This document shows, in pieces, positions 1 to 12,793 of a stretch of 64,000 nt of DNA (positions are counted from its first letter, which is position 1; each line of letters opens with the position of its first letter). A model generated the notes under the pieces. The model saw only the letters and a list, made by a program, of their open reading frames with translations. It was not told where the DNA came from and did no database searches. The position numbers and the translations under genes are program-made. The stretch is from Metellina segmentata (lineage: Eukaryota > Arthropoda > Arachnida > Araneae > Tetragnathidae): assembly GCA_947359465.1 (NCBI GenBank), contig OX375876.1, positions 62,626,998 through 62,690,997 on the forward strand, written 5' to 3'.

Positions 1-1416
1 CACTACCTCCACCTACTTTAAGCTTAACAGGGAAAGTCTATAACTAAAATTTGTTTTCATAATCTATATATTTTTAAGTATTTTCTTTTGAATTTATCGC
101 GAAACTCAACACATACTGAGACATACCTTACACCCTAGAATCAAAATTACTCAATATTCTTCGTAAATAAAAACATATTCTTTCTCTGAACAAAATGAGA
201 TTGCCCATTTAACTATCTCTACTATACTAACTGTTGGTTATAAGAAATGCATGTCTCAATATTAATACCATATCAAGAATTTGAAATATTAAATAAAAAG
301 AAACTCTTTCATCCCAATTTTCTGAATATTGTTACCAAAAAATGGACTTGCAACAACACAGAAGCCATGACATCTGTGTTGGTACACAATTGACTACAAA
401 TAATTAATTGAACTGTATAATTCACAAACAATAAACTCAACATAATTCGGCATATAAAGATTACAACTGGAATTAAAACACACGGAATTGTTACGTTATG
501 AAACGTACATTTTAATCTTTTAAAATACACCCAGTATATAAATACGCGAAATGCACGTTATCTTTCTAGTTATTCCTTGAACAAAGAGACAATGCTTGCA
601 ATTAAAAAATACCCATTCATCACACGGCTTCGTTCATTGAGCTCAAAATAAAGTTTAAAAAGCAACAAAAATTCCTGTTTTTAATAACTGGCAGACCAGT
701 AAGGGAGAGGAATTTTTGGATTTCCGGGGTAAAAAAAGGAGCGGGTACCAGGAAACGAGATGGAAGTAAACGGGAACCAAACCCTTTGTTTCATAACAAA
801 GACTGGATTTTGTTTGGTCAAACTCAGACTAGGGATTCTTTGATAAAAAATATTTTTAGTAATGAATAGAAACGGTTTTACGCCGCTTTTATAATATTGA
901 ATACATACTTTATTTCAGTGTAACATGCCGTACCTTCACCCTCCTGTGAAGGTTTTTGGAATTATATAGAAAAATAAAACGCAGCCCTAGAATGCACGTC
1001 AGAATAGAGGCGGAATATGATTTTTTTGCCTGGGCTAAGAAATTTATTTCGGGAGTTTGTTGTTTCCTTTTCCTTAAGGCCTTATTTTTTTACTTGATTT
1101 TAAATATTTGATTTTCGTCTGGTCTGAAATACAAGTTAGTATAAATAGGATCAAAATAAAACATTAGAATACGTTATGGGGTTTTAAATATATTCTCTCC
1201 GGAGTATTATAATGAGAAATAATAACTATAAATTTAGCTATATGAATCCTTTGCAAAGTAAAGGATTTGTTTCGAAACTTTTATTACTTGTCAATCTGCC
1301 GTAAGTACATAACTAAATGTTAGAAACAAAAATGAAGAATTTCATTTTAAATGGACTATTAAATAACTTTGAGAAATACGCTTTCTTATTTATAACGTTT
1401 GCCGGCAAATTTATTA
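1..1416. other. AT-rich intergenic DNA
   Basis: I see no gene, RNA or transposon end here. The open frames are short and low in complexity. Confidence 0.5.
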
Positions 1417-1636
1417 CTAACCCTCCAAGTGATTCGACGAGATATCTCGTCCACCAAGATCCAACTAATTTTGCTAATGACGAGATATATCGTCAATATA
1501 TTGTCGATTTTTTGTTGATGACGAGATTAAAATCTAGTAATTTTTCTTCTAATGACGAAACATCTCGTCCATCAAGATCTGTTTATTGGTTTGTTAATGA
1601 CGAGATAACTCGCCAAACAACCACCAGGAGGGTTAA
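1417..1636. mobile_element. TTAA-flanked MITE, copy 1
   Basis: The element runs from CCCTCC at 1421 to GGAGGG at 1632. It is flanked by CTAA on the left (a decayed TTAA) and TTAA on the right. Inside, the box GACGAGAT and its reverse complement recur several times, including the 16-bp palindrome GACGAGATATCTCGTC near 1437. Such subterminal boxes could be transposase-binding sites. A 120-codon frame across it (1317-1679) looks like chance. The same ends and inner boxes recur at 3902, about 6425, 31213, 49315 and 49593. TTAA targets with CCC ends resemble piggyBac, but the larger relative at 31213 carries a Tc1-type domain, so the superfamily is open. Confidence 0.75.
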
Positions 1637-2757
1637 AACTGATTTCCATTCAACATGTTGGTTACACAACGTATCTTAATGACTATAAAATATTTCCATA
1701 ACATCAAGGAGCATCGACAACCAAAAATTCAAGAAACAAGTTCAAGGAACGATAAGGGATATCTTTAACTGTTTGTAAATATCAGTGGGTAAAGAACCTA
1801 AAAACCAAAATACGTCGCCTTTGCAAGACTGCGCCCAGATTACGGCTTAATTTACATCTCCCTTCATTGCTTTTTACGACGTCTGGCACAGTTCGCGCTA
1901 GGTGTTTTTTATTTACCAGATTCCAAAACACTTCCCTGCCGATCTGTGTCTGGTGGAAACGGTTCTTAGGAAGCCACTTGATCCATAAACGCCAATAAAA
2001 CCCAACAGTAAAAGACTCTTGTTGCAAAAAACCCATCTTGGTACCGTTGGTGTTTTTCGCTGCAGACTCCTGAAGCAGCCTATCTTTACGACGAGCCATC
2101 AAGGGAAGAGACACTGGTCTTTCATACAAGGGCATAAGGTCCTTATCGGCAAGACGAAGAGATAACAAAACGTTTCGGAAGTTAGGCCCATTGCACGGAA
2201 AGTTCCTGATAGCAACTCCGTGACCCCTAACACGCGATGTGTGTATGGAAGGATTCCCACAGAAGGCGTAAGGCCCTCTTTTAACTCCACTGTTTTCAAG
2301 ATTTAAAGATCTCAAGGGGAACAAGTCCATATTGTTTGCTTGAATTAGGGGCCTCCATGTGGAAAGAGCTGACTTGAAACAGATTCGAGATGAAAGAAGG
2401 GGGACTAAAGGTGTTCTCAACAGAATAAAAATATTCCAAAAATAATTTTCACAGAAACGGATAATTGTCACTAAAACGGTTTCCTAATGCGTTTCAGATG
2501 TTAAGTGTGTGCTCATGTCCCACGAGTGACAGACTACGTCACATTCAAGAATAGATTTTGGATTTTTTTAGTTCTTTACCTCTTTAAGACGAGCAAAGTT
2601 ACTATCAATTACTTTATATAAATGAAGTAAAATTAAGACAGCGATTTGTTTTCGTTCCTAGCTCCATTCATCAAAACTACTTTAAATTCAAAAGCGCTTT
2701 TAATGTTTCTTATAACCCACGTCAATCCATCACTGTTTAGTGATAGTTCTTAAGTCA
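1637..2757 (-). other. Unrecognised 229-codon frame (1782-2471, minus) in intergenic DNA
   Basis: An uninterrupted minus-strand frame runs from 2471 to 1782. That is long for this AT-rich DNA, and the stretch is locally richer in GC than its surroundings. I recognise no domain. It has no obvious signal peptide and no catalytic motif, and the middle is rich in Arg, Lys and Leu. A second minus frame (2299-2099) overlaps it. It could be a host exon, a transposon fragment or chance. I saw no convincing splice sites or poly(A) signal that would define a gene. Confidence 0.2.
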
Positions 2758-3592
2758 TACCATGGTCAAAGCAATGACTCAAAGCGTATCCGAGCGCTTA
2801 GAATTTCAAAGACTGGAAATAAACTCAACTTATTCATTTGTTATTAGTACAAGAAAAATGGGGGTAACACATTGTGACAGATGTTTGTACTCTGAAATTC
2901 CTGTTTCACATAGATTTGTAAGAATTTTAGGGGAGACTACTCGTTATTGGAATGCAGAGAATTAAGACATATTTAATTTAAAACATTCCACGATATTCGA
3001 TGAAACTTGGAAGAATATGTATTAGATTATTATCGCCAGCGAGAATTCGTGATAATTTAAATGACTAAGTACATAATAAATCAACGCTTTTAACGCGACA
3101 CCCGACAAACACTTCGGATCAGTTTCGACAAATATGCAAGAACGGTCAGAGGGAATTTCTCATTTCAATAGAGTTCCTAAAGTTTTACAGGAAAAATAGA
3201 TTTTATTTATTCAGACATTTTCTTTTTTTTTGTATTTTAATTTTTAAAATAATATTTTATAATAAATCGAACAAATGCAAGCACCATTTTGAGATAAAAC
3301 AAACGAATACCCTAGAAACTAAAAATAATTTACACAAAATGATACTTTTCGGGTGGTTAAAGCAATGACTCAAAACGTATAATTTCTTAGAATTTCGAAA
3401 ACTATAAGCAAGCTGAACTTATTCATCTGTTATATTAGTATAAGAAAAAAAGGATAAAACACGTTTTGATCGATGTCTGTACTCTCAAATTCTTGTTTCA
3501 CATAGAGCTGGAAGAATATTATGGGACACAACACGCGTTCTGAGAATGTAAAGGGAATTCAGACATATTTAATTAAAATCATTCCATGACGT
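2758..3592. repeat. Degenerate direct duplication of about 235 bp
   Basis: Copies lie at about 2758-2993 and 3351-3592, with a period near 595 bp. Both contain AAAGCAATGACTCAAA, a TTTCACATAGA block and a closing AGACATATTTAATT. The copies have many substitutions and small indels, so the duplication is old. The frame at 2762-2965 lies within copy 1 and is broken in copy 2, so it is probably not coding. Confidence 0.7.
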
Positions 3593-3897
3593 GTGAAAAA
3601 TCTTGGATACCTTACATTAAAAAATAATAACCAAACCTATTTATACGGCTATTGAAAATACTAGTATAACATGAAATTGCTTATGCTGATTATTAATTAA
3701 ACGCACTTATCAAAAGTTCAAAAATAAACCATTAGAATAAAATAAATAACAATAATTTATACCTTTGTCACCAGAGAAAAACTCTAGTGTCAGTCTTGTG
3801 GAACATTCGTTGAAAATCGCAGCTCTAGAATATCCGGGTGACGATCTTTGACTACCCTTATCTGAATATGGTTTAAATTTACATTCGAAACCTCTCC

Positions 3898-4100
3898 TTA
3901 ACCCTCCAAGGGTTTAGACGAGATACATTGTCCAAGATCTAGCCAGTTTTGCTAATGGGCGAGATATACTGCATTCTTACACCAATTGAATGAAGATCAA
4001 AGAAAAAGAGAAGTGGTGACAATTTCGAACAGGTTTTAGCATGAGAGGCTGATTACTACAGGGTAGATTTGACGCGTAGTTAAACCACCAGGAGGGTTAA
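3898..4100. mobile_element. TTAA-flanked MITE, copy 2
   Basis: CCCTCC begins at 3902 and GGAGGG ends at 4096. A perfect TTAA stands on both sides (3898-3901 and 4097-4100). Its first 90 bp match copy 1 and its right third matches the copies at 49315 and 49593. Of all the copies this one has the cleanest target duplication. Confidence 0.8.
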
Positions 4101-4129
4101 AGTGCGTAATGGAAGTTTTGGAGGTATTG

Positions 4130-5025
4130 TAGTTAATTAACGTCACACTGGAGCAACACAACAGGATAGTCTCGGGATCAATTCCAAAAGGAAATGTCCA
4201 AGGACAATGCCTCGTAATTTTGAACCACGGTCAGATAACGCTGCAAGTTTCGGAAGACACTAAACTTATTTTGAACTTAAATTCACAGAAATTTCAGAAA
4301 TTGTTTACATAAATTAATAAAAATGATACAAATACTGCAACACTTTATGAAAGAGATGGCATGCCAGAAGGTAGTATCGAGCAAAAAAAGTCGTGTGGTA
4401 TTTTCAGATTCCATACAGGGAGTAAAAGAGAGAAATATCTTCTGTCGCGCCCCCCGCTTTGTTCCGTATGATCTGTGCCAGATGTGCGGCATTGCTTTTC
4501 GGTTTCGATTCCGAGGAATAAAATGCAGTCTTCTGGGGAAGGGGAAAACGAAACTTAAGAGCCCACGAAAGTCGATTGTGTCAGTCAGGATTTTGAAGCA
4601 GACAGATGGGTGTCAAAAGGGTAGAGAAAACATCGATCACTTGACGAAAAACCGTACAATTTGGAAACGAAAAAGTTGAGTATGGCGGACGCTTCCTTTC
4701 CGAAGCAGTGTTTCTTATTTTTGAATTTATTATGTGGCAATATAAACACCAGAGTTTTTATGATGTTCTTGGTGAGCAAGAAATTCGTTTGTTGTTAAGC
4801 GATGTCTGACAAGCATTTTAGTTTATGAAAGCATAAATGTAAGTTGTGGCAGTGTTTCTGCGGAAATAAGTATTTACTGTATGAATTGAGTTGTTGGCCT
4901 CGTCATTTGACAGTGGTTCAAAAATTAAGTGGCGTTGTCCTCGGTTCTTTCCCTTCGGGATTGCATCCGAACCATCATTAATAGCCAATTGTGTTGCTAC
5001 AGTGCGACGTTAATTCAGCTTCCTA
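4130..5025. repeat. Two SINE tails (family 1) in opposite orientation
   Basis: A tail on the minus strand at about 4130-4235 and one on the plus strand at about 4910-5025 share the end GCGACGTTAATT (with variants) and a GGGATC..TCC block. The same tail closes the fuller SINEs at 41968 and 46428. Between the two lies an unrecognised 118-codon plus frame (4323-4679) that I cannot assign. Confidence 0.55.
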
Positions 5026-6424
5026 TTCCTGTACGAATTATAGACATGATCTCACATGGCTTGTTTATCGAATAGGATTTAGCACTTCAGTAAAAATTCC
5101 AAAGAATGAATTACGAATTGGTCGGGGATTATATCTTCAAATTTTTCAGACTAACAATTTTTCAGCTTTAAAAAAAATTCCAAAATCATAATGGTTCCTC
5201 TATTCAAAAAATCCTGTTATCTTAATCTTCAAGTACTACGCACCATTGAAATAACCAAAAACTCTTTTGATCCTCTTGAATATTTTGTTTATGTGTTTCA
5301 TTTTAAATATATTTTTGTGACTTATATCACAATGCTATACGTCGCCTTCAGTTCAGAAAATAATCAAAATCTTACCATAAACTTGGAATAAAATTATGTA
5401 TAAGGATGACATCGCATTATGCAACTTACCTAAAAAAGAAAAAAATTATCAGTATTAAATAAATTAAACGTTCAAACAATGCAGAAAATTGATGGTTTCA
5501 TTAAAAGAAAAAAATACAAAAAACGAAATTATACGTTGAGCGTTTTGAATTTACGCGAAAAAGAACGAAATCTAAATAATGTATAATACACGAATTTATC
5601 TACTTAAAATAAAAACAATGCATCATATCGATATCAAAGTCATTGTATTTTAAAGTTAGTGGGGAAGAAAATAACCAACTTTCCAAACAAGTGACATATT
5701 TATAAAACAACAAAATAACACAAAGGTGGCGAAATAAAACCAACTGACAGTAACATTAATCTTACATGTTCCCATGAGATAAGAGCCGTCTAAATATAAC
5801 TCCGTGAGATGTAAAATATGTCACATGCAAAATGCTTATAACCCAAGTCCAGTAATCAGATCTTTGTAAAGTTGAAGAATCTTCCATTGTAAAGTCATCA
5901 AGCTGAAGTATGTCTACATCTGTGAAACATATGCTTCTGCCCTTAGTGAGAGAGGTCATGAATCTATGCACTCCTCTTATTTGTTTACATCGTAAACTAT
6001 AAAAACGATGGGTAACCAAGCGCAGGTCTGGAAAGTGTAATTTCAGCTCGAATTTCGGCAGAGCCCTTTGATGTGAGAGATCAAGCAGCATTCAATGTAA
6101 CACTCAGATGATAACGTTCTAAACTTGAGTTAGGGAGATAAGGGATGAATTATGAAGCTACTGTTGGGAAAGTAACAGCGAGGGGAGAATTACAAAGGGA
6201 ACAACTTAATATTATCATCGTAAAGTGAATTTTAATTCGTCGTCTTTTGTATTATTTGTATGTTATGAATAATTAGAATACAGTAAACCACAGCTACTGT
6301 TGGAGTACTGCTTTTGGGAGGGTTGAAATCAACTTGCTTATTCAGAAGTAAAATAGCGCGTATTATGCAATAAACTACGCGCTTTTTTAATTAATATAAT
6401 GTAAAACTGCGAGTTAAGCATGTA
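5026..6424. other. AT-rich intergenic DNA
   Basis: There are only short frames, among them a 109-codon minus frame at 5762-6091 with no domain I recognise. I see no repeat ends. Confidence 0.4.
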
Positions 6425-6632
6425 AAAGGTTTTCACGAGATATATCGTCTAACAAACTTCGTCCAATTTTTGCTTTGGATGAGATATTTTATCATCGATA
6501 CTGTCGAGTTTTTGATGATGACTAGATCCCGATCTGGTCAGTTTGCTTCCAATGAAAAATATCATCCATCAAGATCTGATCAATTTTTATAATGATGAGA
6601 TACATTTTCGAGACAATCATCAAGTGGGTTAA
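6425..6632. mobile_element. Decayed MITE of the CCCTCC family
   Basis: Internal boxes ACGAGATATATCGTC (6434), GATGAGATA and CATCAAGATCTGATC keep the order seen at 1421-1632, and CAAGTGGGTTAA stands near the right edge. The terminal CCCTCC is no longer intact. It is supported only by internal order. Confidence 0.55.
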
Positions 6633-9600
6633 TATCTAGGCTCTCATCAATGTAGAATTAAATTTTGCTATAATCTTCCGAAAGCAAAACTGTAGACAAC
6701 CATTCGGACAAAACTGATTCTTATATTTTTGTTCATAAGCATAAAGTTTTAAAGGTCAGAAGCCTTAAAGATATATTTTTTCAAATTTAACACTCATACT
6801 GTCAAAGTTCTAAATTTGACAGAATCCACCAAAGAATAAATTTTTTAAAGGAACTTTGAAACTTTTAACTTAACTGAAATTTGAGAGTTTTAAAGTTCTA
6901 ACCATCTTTAAAATAATTCTTTAAAAAATACTAAGTCAATAATAGTCAAAACTCTAGTCTAATTAGGATTCCTACGACAGTATATTAAAATTTGTGGCAT
7001 CTTATCCCGTTTTCGAATGGTAAATACTCTCGTATCAATTCGTTCGTCTATTAGCTCCTTCTTGAGGTTTAATTCCTGGTCTAATTAGCTCTCTTGAATT
7101 AAAAAAATGATCATTTAGCGATTAAATAAAAAAATAGCTTTAACTAATTAGCTTTTCTTTAACTTACAACCATCCAGTTAGTTTATGCGAGAGTTTGGAT
7201 TTTAAAAGAAGGATGTTTGTGGGTTTTGTAATGTTTGGTACATCTGTTCCTTAAAGATTTTTTTTTATAGAATATTTATATTTTTATACATATTATTACT
7301 CGTTTTATTTCTACAGCAAAAGGTTAGAGTTATATAGTGATAAGTAATATTAAATATCCTCAAATGTGATTAATTACTTTAAGAAAACAGTTTTATTCTA
7401 TTCTTCAGTTGTGTCATTTTTTGTTATAATAAGAGCTAATTGGACTAGGATACACGATTTAAGGTTGTTCTCAACCATGGCTGTCGGTACTTAGACAAAG
7501 ATTTTTATCCAGACTTGTATAAGGTGAGAACACTGACTAATCTACCGTTATGAAGCACCGACATATGAATTTAAACATAGTTTAACTTGGATATAACTAC
7601 AGTTCAGAGGCATTTTTAGCAAAGCCAAGTGTGAAATGAGAGCTATTTTACTTGAAAGCTATTCGGAAATTAATTACAACATTTTTACTATGAAAATATT
7701 AAACATCTCATGAAACATGTGAGAAATTTATAGATACAGCATTTTCTAAATAAATATGCACATAAAAACAGTAATGATTAGTTTTATGGAATACAAAAAT
7801 GAATCTGTAGTTTTGAAAAAATAAATATATATTTACAAGATCACACACCCTTAAGGTATTAAATTAATGAGTTAAAAAAAGCTGTACAAAAAATATTACT
7901 CAGAAAATAGTTTGGCAGAGACAAAAAAGAAGCTTAAAGGTATGCATTAACTTTTACCTTATATTTTATTTAATTTTTTCTCAAAAAGATGTATGATATT
8001 TATTCCTAGCAGATTAAAAGCACAAAGTTATCTTTCGGCAAGCCAAGCAAAAACTTTTATTCGCGTTTCAACTTTTTATCTTTTCCTTCAGCTTCTTTAT
8101 TTAACATTTTAAGACAACTCGGCTAGTTTCAGGAATTCTGTGTGATAACACATCAAAGTATTCATATAATATTCATGTAAGATTTAATAAGTTATTATTT
8201 TGAAGTGCTCCAGTACCATAGTCACAGGCCAAAGCGATTCGACGAAAATTCAACTTATGGGGATTCGCCATAGTAAAATACTGTCGAGCTTAATAAAAGG
8301 GACGGAGTGTATTGAACCCATTTAGGGTATTATAAGTTCAGCTTGTTCAACTTAGCAAAATATTGAAACAGTCAAAGATCTTTTCTGCTTACTCATAGGA
8401 TTTTACGAACTATACCCCAAGTTCTGCTCAAATATCATAGAATAAATTTCCAACTTCATTCCATATCCCAAACAGACGGTTGTTATAACATTATTTTTTT
8501 GTGAATCAAATCAAAGCAGAAATGAATTTGGCCAAGTTGTGAGGATTTTGTTATGACAGAGAACCAATGGTTTTAATAAGAGAATGCAACAAGCCCAGCA
8601 AGACTTTATAAATTTCAGTCCGAACTGAAAAATTATTTTTCCAAAAAAAGAATACTCTTATCAGCAAACAACTTAGCTTGCTGATTATACTAACTATATC
8701 ACTTCTTTTAATTTGTAATTGTATGCGTATTTTTCTTCAAAAAATACTATTTTATTTTTCGTTGTATGCTTAGAACCAAATTATGCTGAAATAATTTTAA
8801 TATTCCTATAAACTAACTTTAATTCTAATTTCTAGAGATCCGTATCCATCGACTATATTATCAAGCACGGACTACAGTTCAAATAATGAATTCAGGCAGG
8901 TATTACATTTGTCAAAAAGTTTCAATAGGAAAGCCTCCTGATAGCAATGCCAACAAAGTGTTTAAACAGTGCCATATCGCAATCAGGCTTTTGTGATATC
9001 TGGTAGATTCCTTAGGGATCAATACATCTGCATGAAGGATCATCGGTGTTCTTCTGACACGGATCAAGGGGATCAAGAATCTTCGGAGCCAATCAGCAGC
9101 TGCCACGTACACCTGCCAACGCTTCACCTAGTAGCCAAATATACCACCTGCCACACACATCAACTATCATATCCTGACTCATAGCATCCTAAATATATCT
9201 TATTAGCTAGGATCATATAGAAATCGAGCCCTGACGCATGTGATGCTTAGGGACATGCTTACAGACAATTTGCATAACTTACAGCTTTGATTTCATATTG
9301 CAAAGACAACCTGCAATATTTTGCAAAAGACAATAGTTTGGGTAATTGATAAGTTAAAGTGTACCACATCCCGACTATTAGTATCAGATGCATCAGTTAT
9401 ATATTAACTGATCTAGCTGCGACGTGTATTGCGCTTTTAGAGACATTTTTTTTCAGAATTTACTTAATTTAGACATGTTAAATAATTTGCACTTACTAGT
9501 AATAATTATTTTTTATAACCAGTAAGTATAATAATAACGAGACAACCTGCAATGTTTTTGAGATTGGGTTAGGTTCCTGATTAGTTATAGTGCATTTATC

Positions 9601-10734
9601 ATGAAAGATATTTTAAGGTATACATACAAAAATTTTGTACAGATCTGGTCCAAATATTTTTTTCCTCAAATTAACAATATTGGTAAATGAAAAATTAGTG
9701 GTTAGAAATTTTCCTCATCCTACAATGGTTATAAAAAGGCTACATAAATTATTTCTGGAATTGATGCCTTGGAGTGTTATATAGAAATTACCCCCTTCAA
9801 TATAGTCAGTTATTTATCAAAATATTTTAATAAAAATAGGTTATTTATGTTTAATATCGATAAAAGATTGGTAATTTAATCGCCCTAATGCAATAAGAAA
9901 TGCTCAACTGTAGTTACTAATAGCTGCGCATGTAATAACAAATGCTAACAGTTTTAAGACAACTAAACATTGAAATGACAAATGATTTTCAATCTGACGA
10001 AGGAAACAAAACCTTTGTCTACACAAAACAAATATATGCTGAATTTATTCTTTAATCTCTATGGGCAAAAGCATTTCACGTCCCAGAGATTAAGATAGTA
10101 TTCCCTAGATATTCATATAAATGAATATTATAATCGGATGAACAGACAAATATATGTCACGGCGTTAGGATAAATTATAAATAAATTTATTATAAAAAAG
10201 TGAAATTTATGCACTGAGTTGAATCTTGAAAACACATAGTTTTTGTACAACGCGGTGCAAAAACTTCTATAAACATTGGATGAGTCTGATCTCTTTCCTT
10301 ATGTATGGGTTATTCATGTAGCGGGGGGAAATCTTTCAGTCTGTTGGAGACAACGGTAAATTCGAATAGTCGTGTAATTGTGACAAATTATCTGCCACGG
10401 ACCTCACTCTAGGCAAAGGCCAACGATGAAAATGTTGTAACAGACCCTTAGCGAAGAAAAAATAACTGACCCATTTCTATCACAAGCAGTCGCCTTTAAT
10501 CTAGGCGAAGGCAACAAACCGTGAGAAAAAAGGGTTGGAGTTTCCAGCGTTTCCTTATTTATTTTATTCCGAGAGTTTCACCAATCCATATTTCATGAGA
10601 GTCTCAACAATGCTCTTATGGTCGAATCTCATGCAACTTTGATTCTTTTCTCTGTTCTATTTTTTTTTGCTTCACCTCTTCTCCTTCTCAGGGGGTTTTG
10701 AATCCCATTTGTGCAGGGGTCAGCGGCGTGTGAG
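6633..10734. other. Long AT-rich intergenic stretch
   Basis: I find no gene, transposase motif or clear terminal repeat. Two overlapping opposite frames of 71 codons at 8912-9184 show no known motif. Confidence 0.4.
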
Positions 10735-12450
10735 CGGTTAGTGCAGCTTCTTTTCTTTCCGTCTTGAGGAGTTCATTTTATGAGATTTGATCTGCCGCGA
10801 ACTCTGACAGCCAGTTGTCACATGCATGCACTCTGCTTCGCTGCTCCATGTCGTTATTCGCAGTTTAACTTTCTCGAGTCTGTTAAGCGAGATGGCTTGA
10901 TACTGGGCTATGGGCGTCGAGCATTGAATATTCACGACTGGAATTGGTTGGCACGGCGCAGTGTCCAAATGCGGACAAGCTTCATTTCTTTCCGTCTTGA
11001 ATTCGTTTCATGCGATTTGATCTACCGCGAACTCTGACAGTGAGTTGTCACTTGCATGCACTTTGCTTAGTTTCATGAGGTCGTTATTTGCATTTTAACC
11101 TTCTATCAAAGAGATGGCTTAATACTGGGCTGAAGACATCGAGCATTGGTTGGCATGATGCAAGATCTAAAAGTGGATAAGCTTAATTTCTTTCAGTCTT
11201 GAGGAATTCATTTTATGAGATTTGATCTACCACCAACTCTGACATACAGTTGTCTTCATCCCCCACTATAAGGCTCTAAGTCGATTGGGGAGTCGGGGAA
11301 GTGTGGATCTGGGAGCCAGTTGTCACATGCATGCACTCTGCTTTCTTCATGTTGTTATTCGCAATTTAACTTTCTCGAGTCTGTTAAGCGAGATGGCTTG
11401 ATACTGGTCTATGGGCGTCGAACATTGAATATTCACGACTGGAATTGGTTGGCACGGCGCAGTGTCCAAAAGCGGACAAGCTTCATTTCTTTTCGTCTTG
11501 AATTCGTTTCATGGGATTTGATCTACCGCGAACTCTGACAGCGAGTTGTCACTTGCATGCACTTTGCTTAGTTTCATGAGGTCGTTATTTGCATTTTAAC
11601 CTTCGATCAAAGAGATGGCTTAATACTGGACTGAAAACATCGAGCATTGTATATTCACGACTGGGATTGGTTGCCATGATATGCAAGATCTAAAATTGGA
11701 TAAGCTTCACTTCTTTCCGTCTTGAGGAATTCATTTTATGAGATTTGATCTACCGCCAACTCTGACATACAGTTGTCTTCATTCCCCACTATAAGGCTCT
11801 AAGTCGATTGGGGAGTCGGGGAAGTGTGGATCTGTGAGCCAGTTGTCACATGCATGCACTCTGCTTTCTTCATATTGTTATTCGCAATTTAACTTTCTCG
11901 AGTCTGTTAAGCGAGATATCTTGATACTGGGCTATGGGTGTCGAACATTGAATATTCAAGATTGGACTTGGTTGGCACAACGCAGTATACACAAGCGGAC
12001 GTTTCTTTCAATCTATAATTCGTTTCATGATATTTGATCTGCCGCGAACTCTGTAAGCCAATTGTTACTTGCATGCACTTTACTTCGGTTCCTAATATTG
12101 TTATTTGTAGTTTATCTTTCTCGAGTCTATTACGGAAGATGAGTTAACACTGAGCTGAAGACATCGAACATTGGATATTCATTACTGGAATTGGTTGAGT
12201 TGAATGGAGTTCAAATGTAGAAAAGCTTTTTTCCTTTCCGTCTTAAATTCGTTTTATATGATTTGATCCCTTACGAGTCTGACAGCCATTTGTTACTCAA
12301 AAGCACTGGTTCTTTAGATGATGTATTTATTCGCAGTTTAACGTTCTCGAATCTCAAGATAGATGGTTTTATAGACATCGAGCATTGGATTTTCACGATT
12401 GGAATCGATTGGTTTGGTTGTATGACTCGCAAAGTCCAAAAGTGGGCAAG
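10735..12450. repeat. Tandem satellite with higher-order structure
   Basis: Monomers of about 200-290 bp begin near TTTCTTTCCGTCTTGA (10747, 10980, 11181, 11480, 11706, 12003, 12226). Each carries TTTGATCTRCCGCGAACTCTG, TTGCATGCACT and TTTAACTTTCTCGAGTC blocks. A two-monomer unit of about 525 bp is repeated: 10980-11480 matches 11480-12000. A 65-bp insert with CACTATAAGGCTCTAAGTCG (11263 and 11790) is present once per higher-order unit. The last two monomers are more diverged. Plus-strand frames of 67-85 codons repeat with the unit and are by-products. Confidence 0.85.
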
Positions 12451-12793
12451 CTGAAATTGGAGTTTAGGGGTTGGAAAAGTAAGCTAACATTTTAATTAAT
12501 TAAAATTAAATTTATGTTAATTTCCCAAAACTAATTAAAAAATATATAATTTCATACATAATTTCCACTGTTAGATATCTTTATTAGTTAGAGCTTATAG
12601 CATGATTGGTTTAATGTCTCACTTTACTGTCGCTTTGCTACACGAGGATAGATTGAACCCCTTGCAACAAGAATCAAAGAAAGGTTGGTATTACCTATTG
12701 GTTTAATTTTTCGCTCTATGATTATTTTTTGTAAGTGATAGCGCGAACGAAAACCACAACTATATCTTGATACTACAGCCTTTCAGTTTGTTT
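12451..12793. other. Spacer between satellite and hAT relic
   Basis: AT-rich, with nothing recognisable. Confidence 0.4.

Noticed and set aside
1421..1632. CRISPR-like array from the repeated GACGAGAT boxes
   Set aside because: The boxes are short, inverted as well as direct, irregularly spaced and lie within a MITE with TTAA flanks. The DNA is eukaryotic.
10780..12454. Protein family made of repeated 63-85-residue frames
   Set aside because: The frames follow the satellite period, start at different points and are broken at different places, so they are by-products of the tandem repeat.
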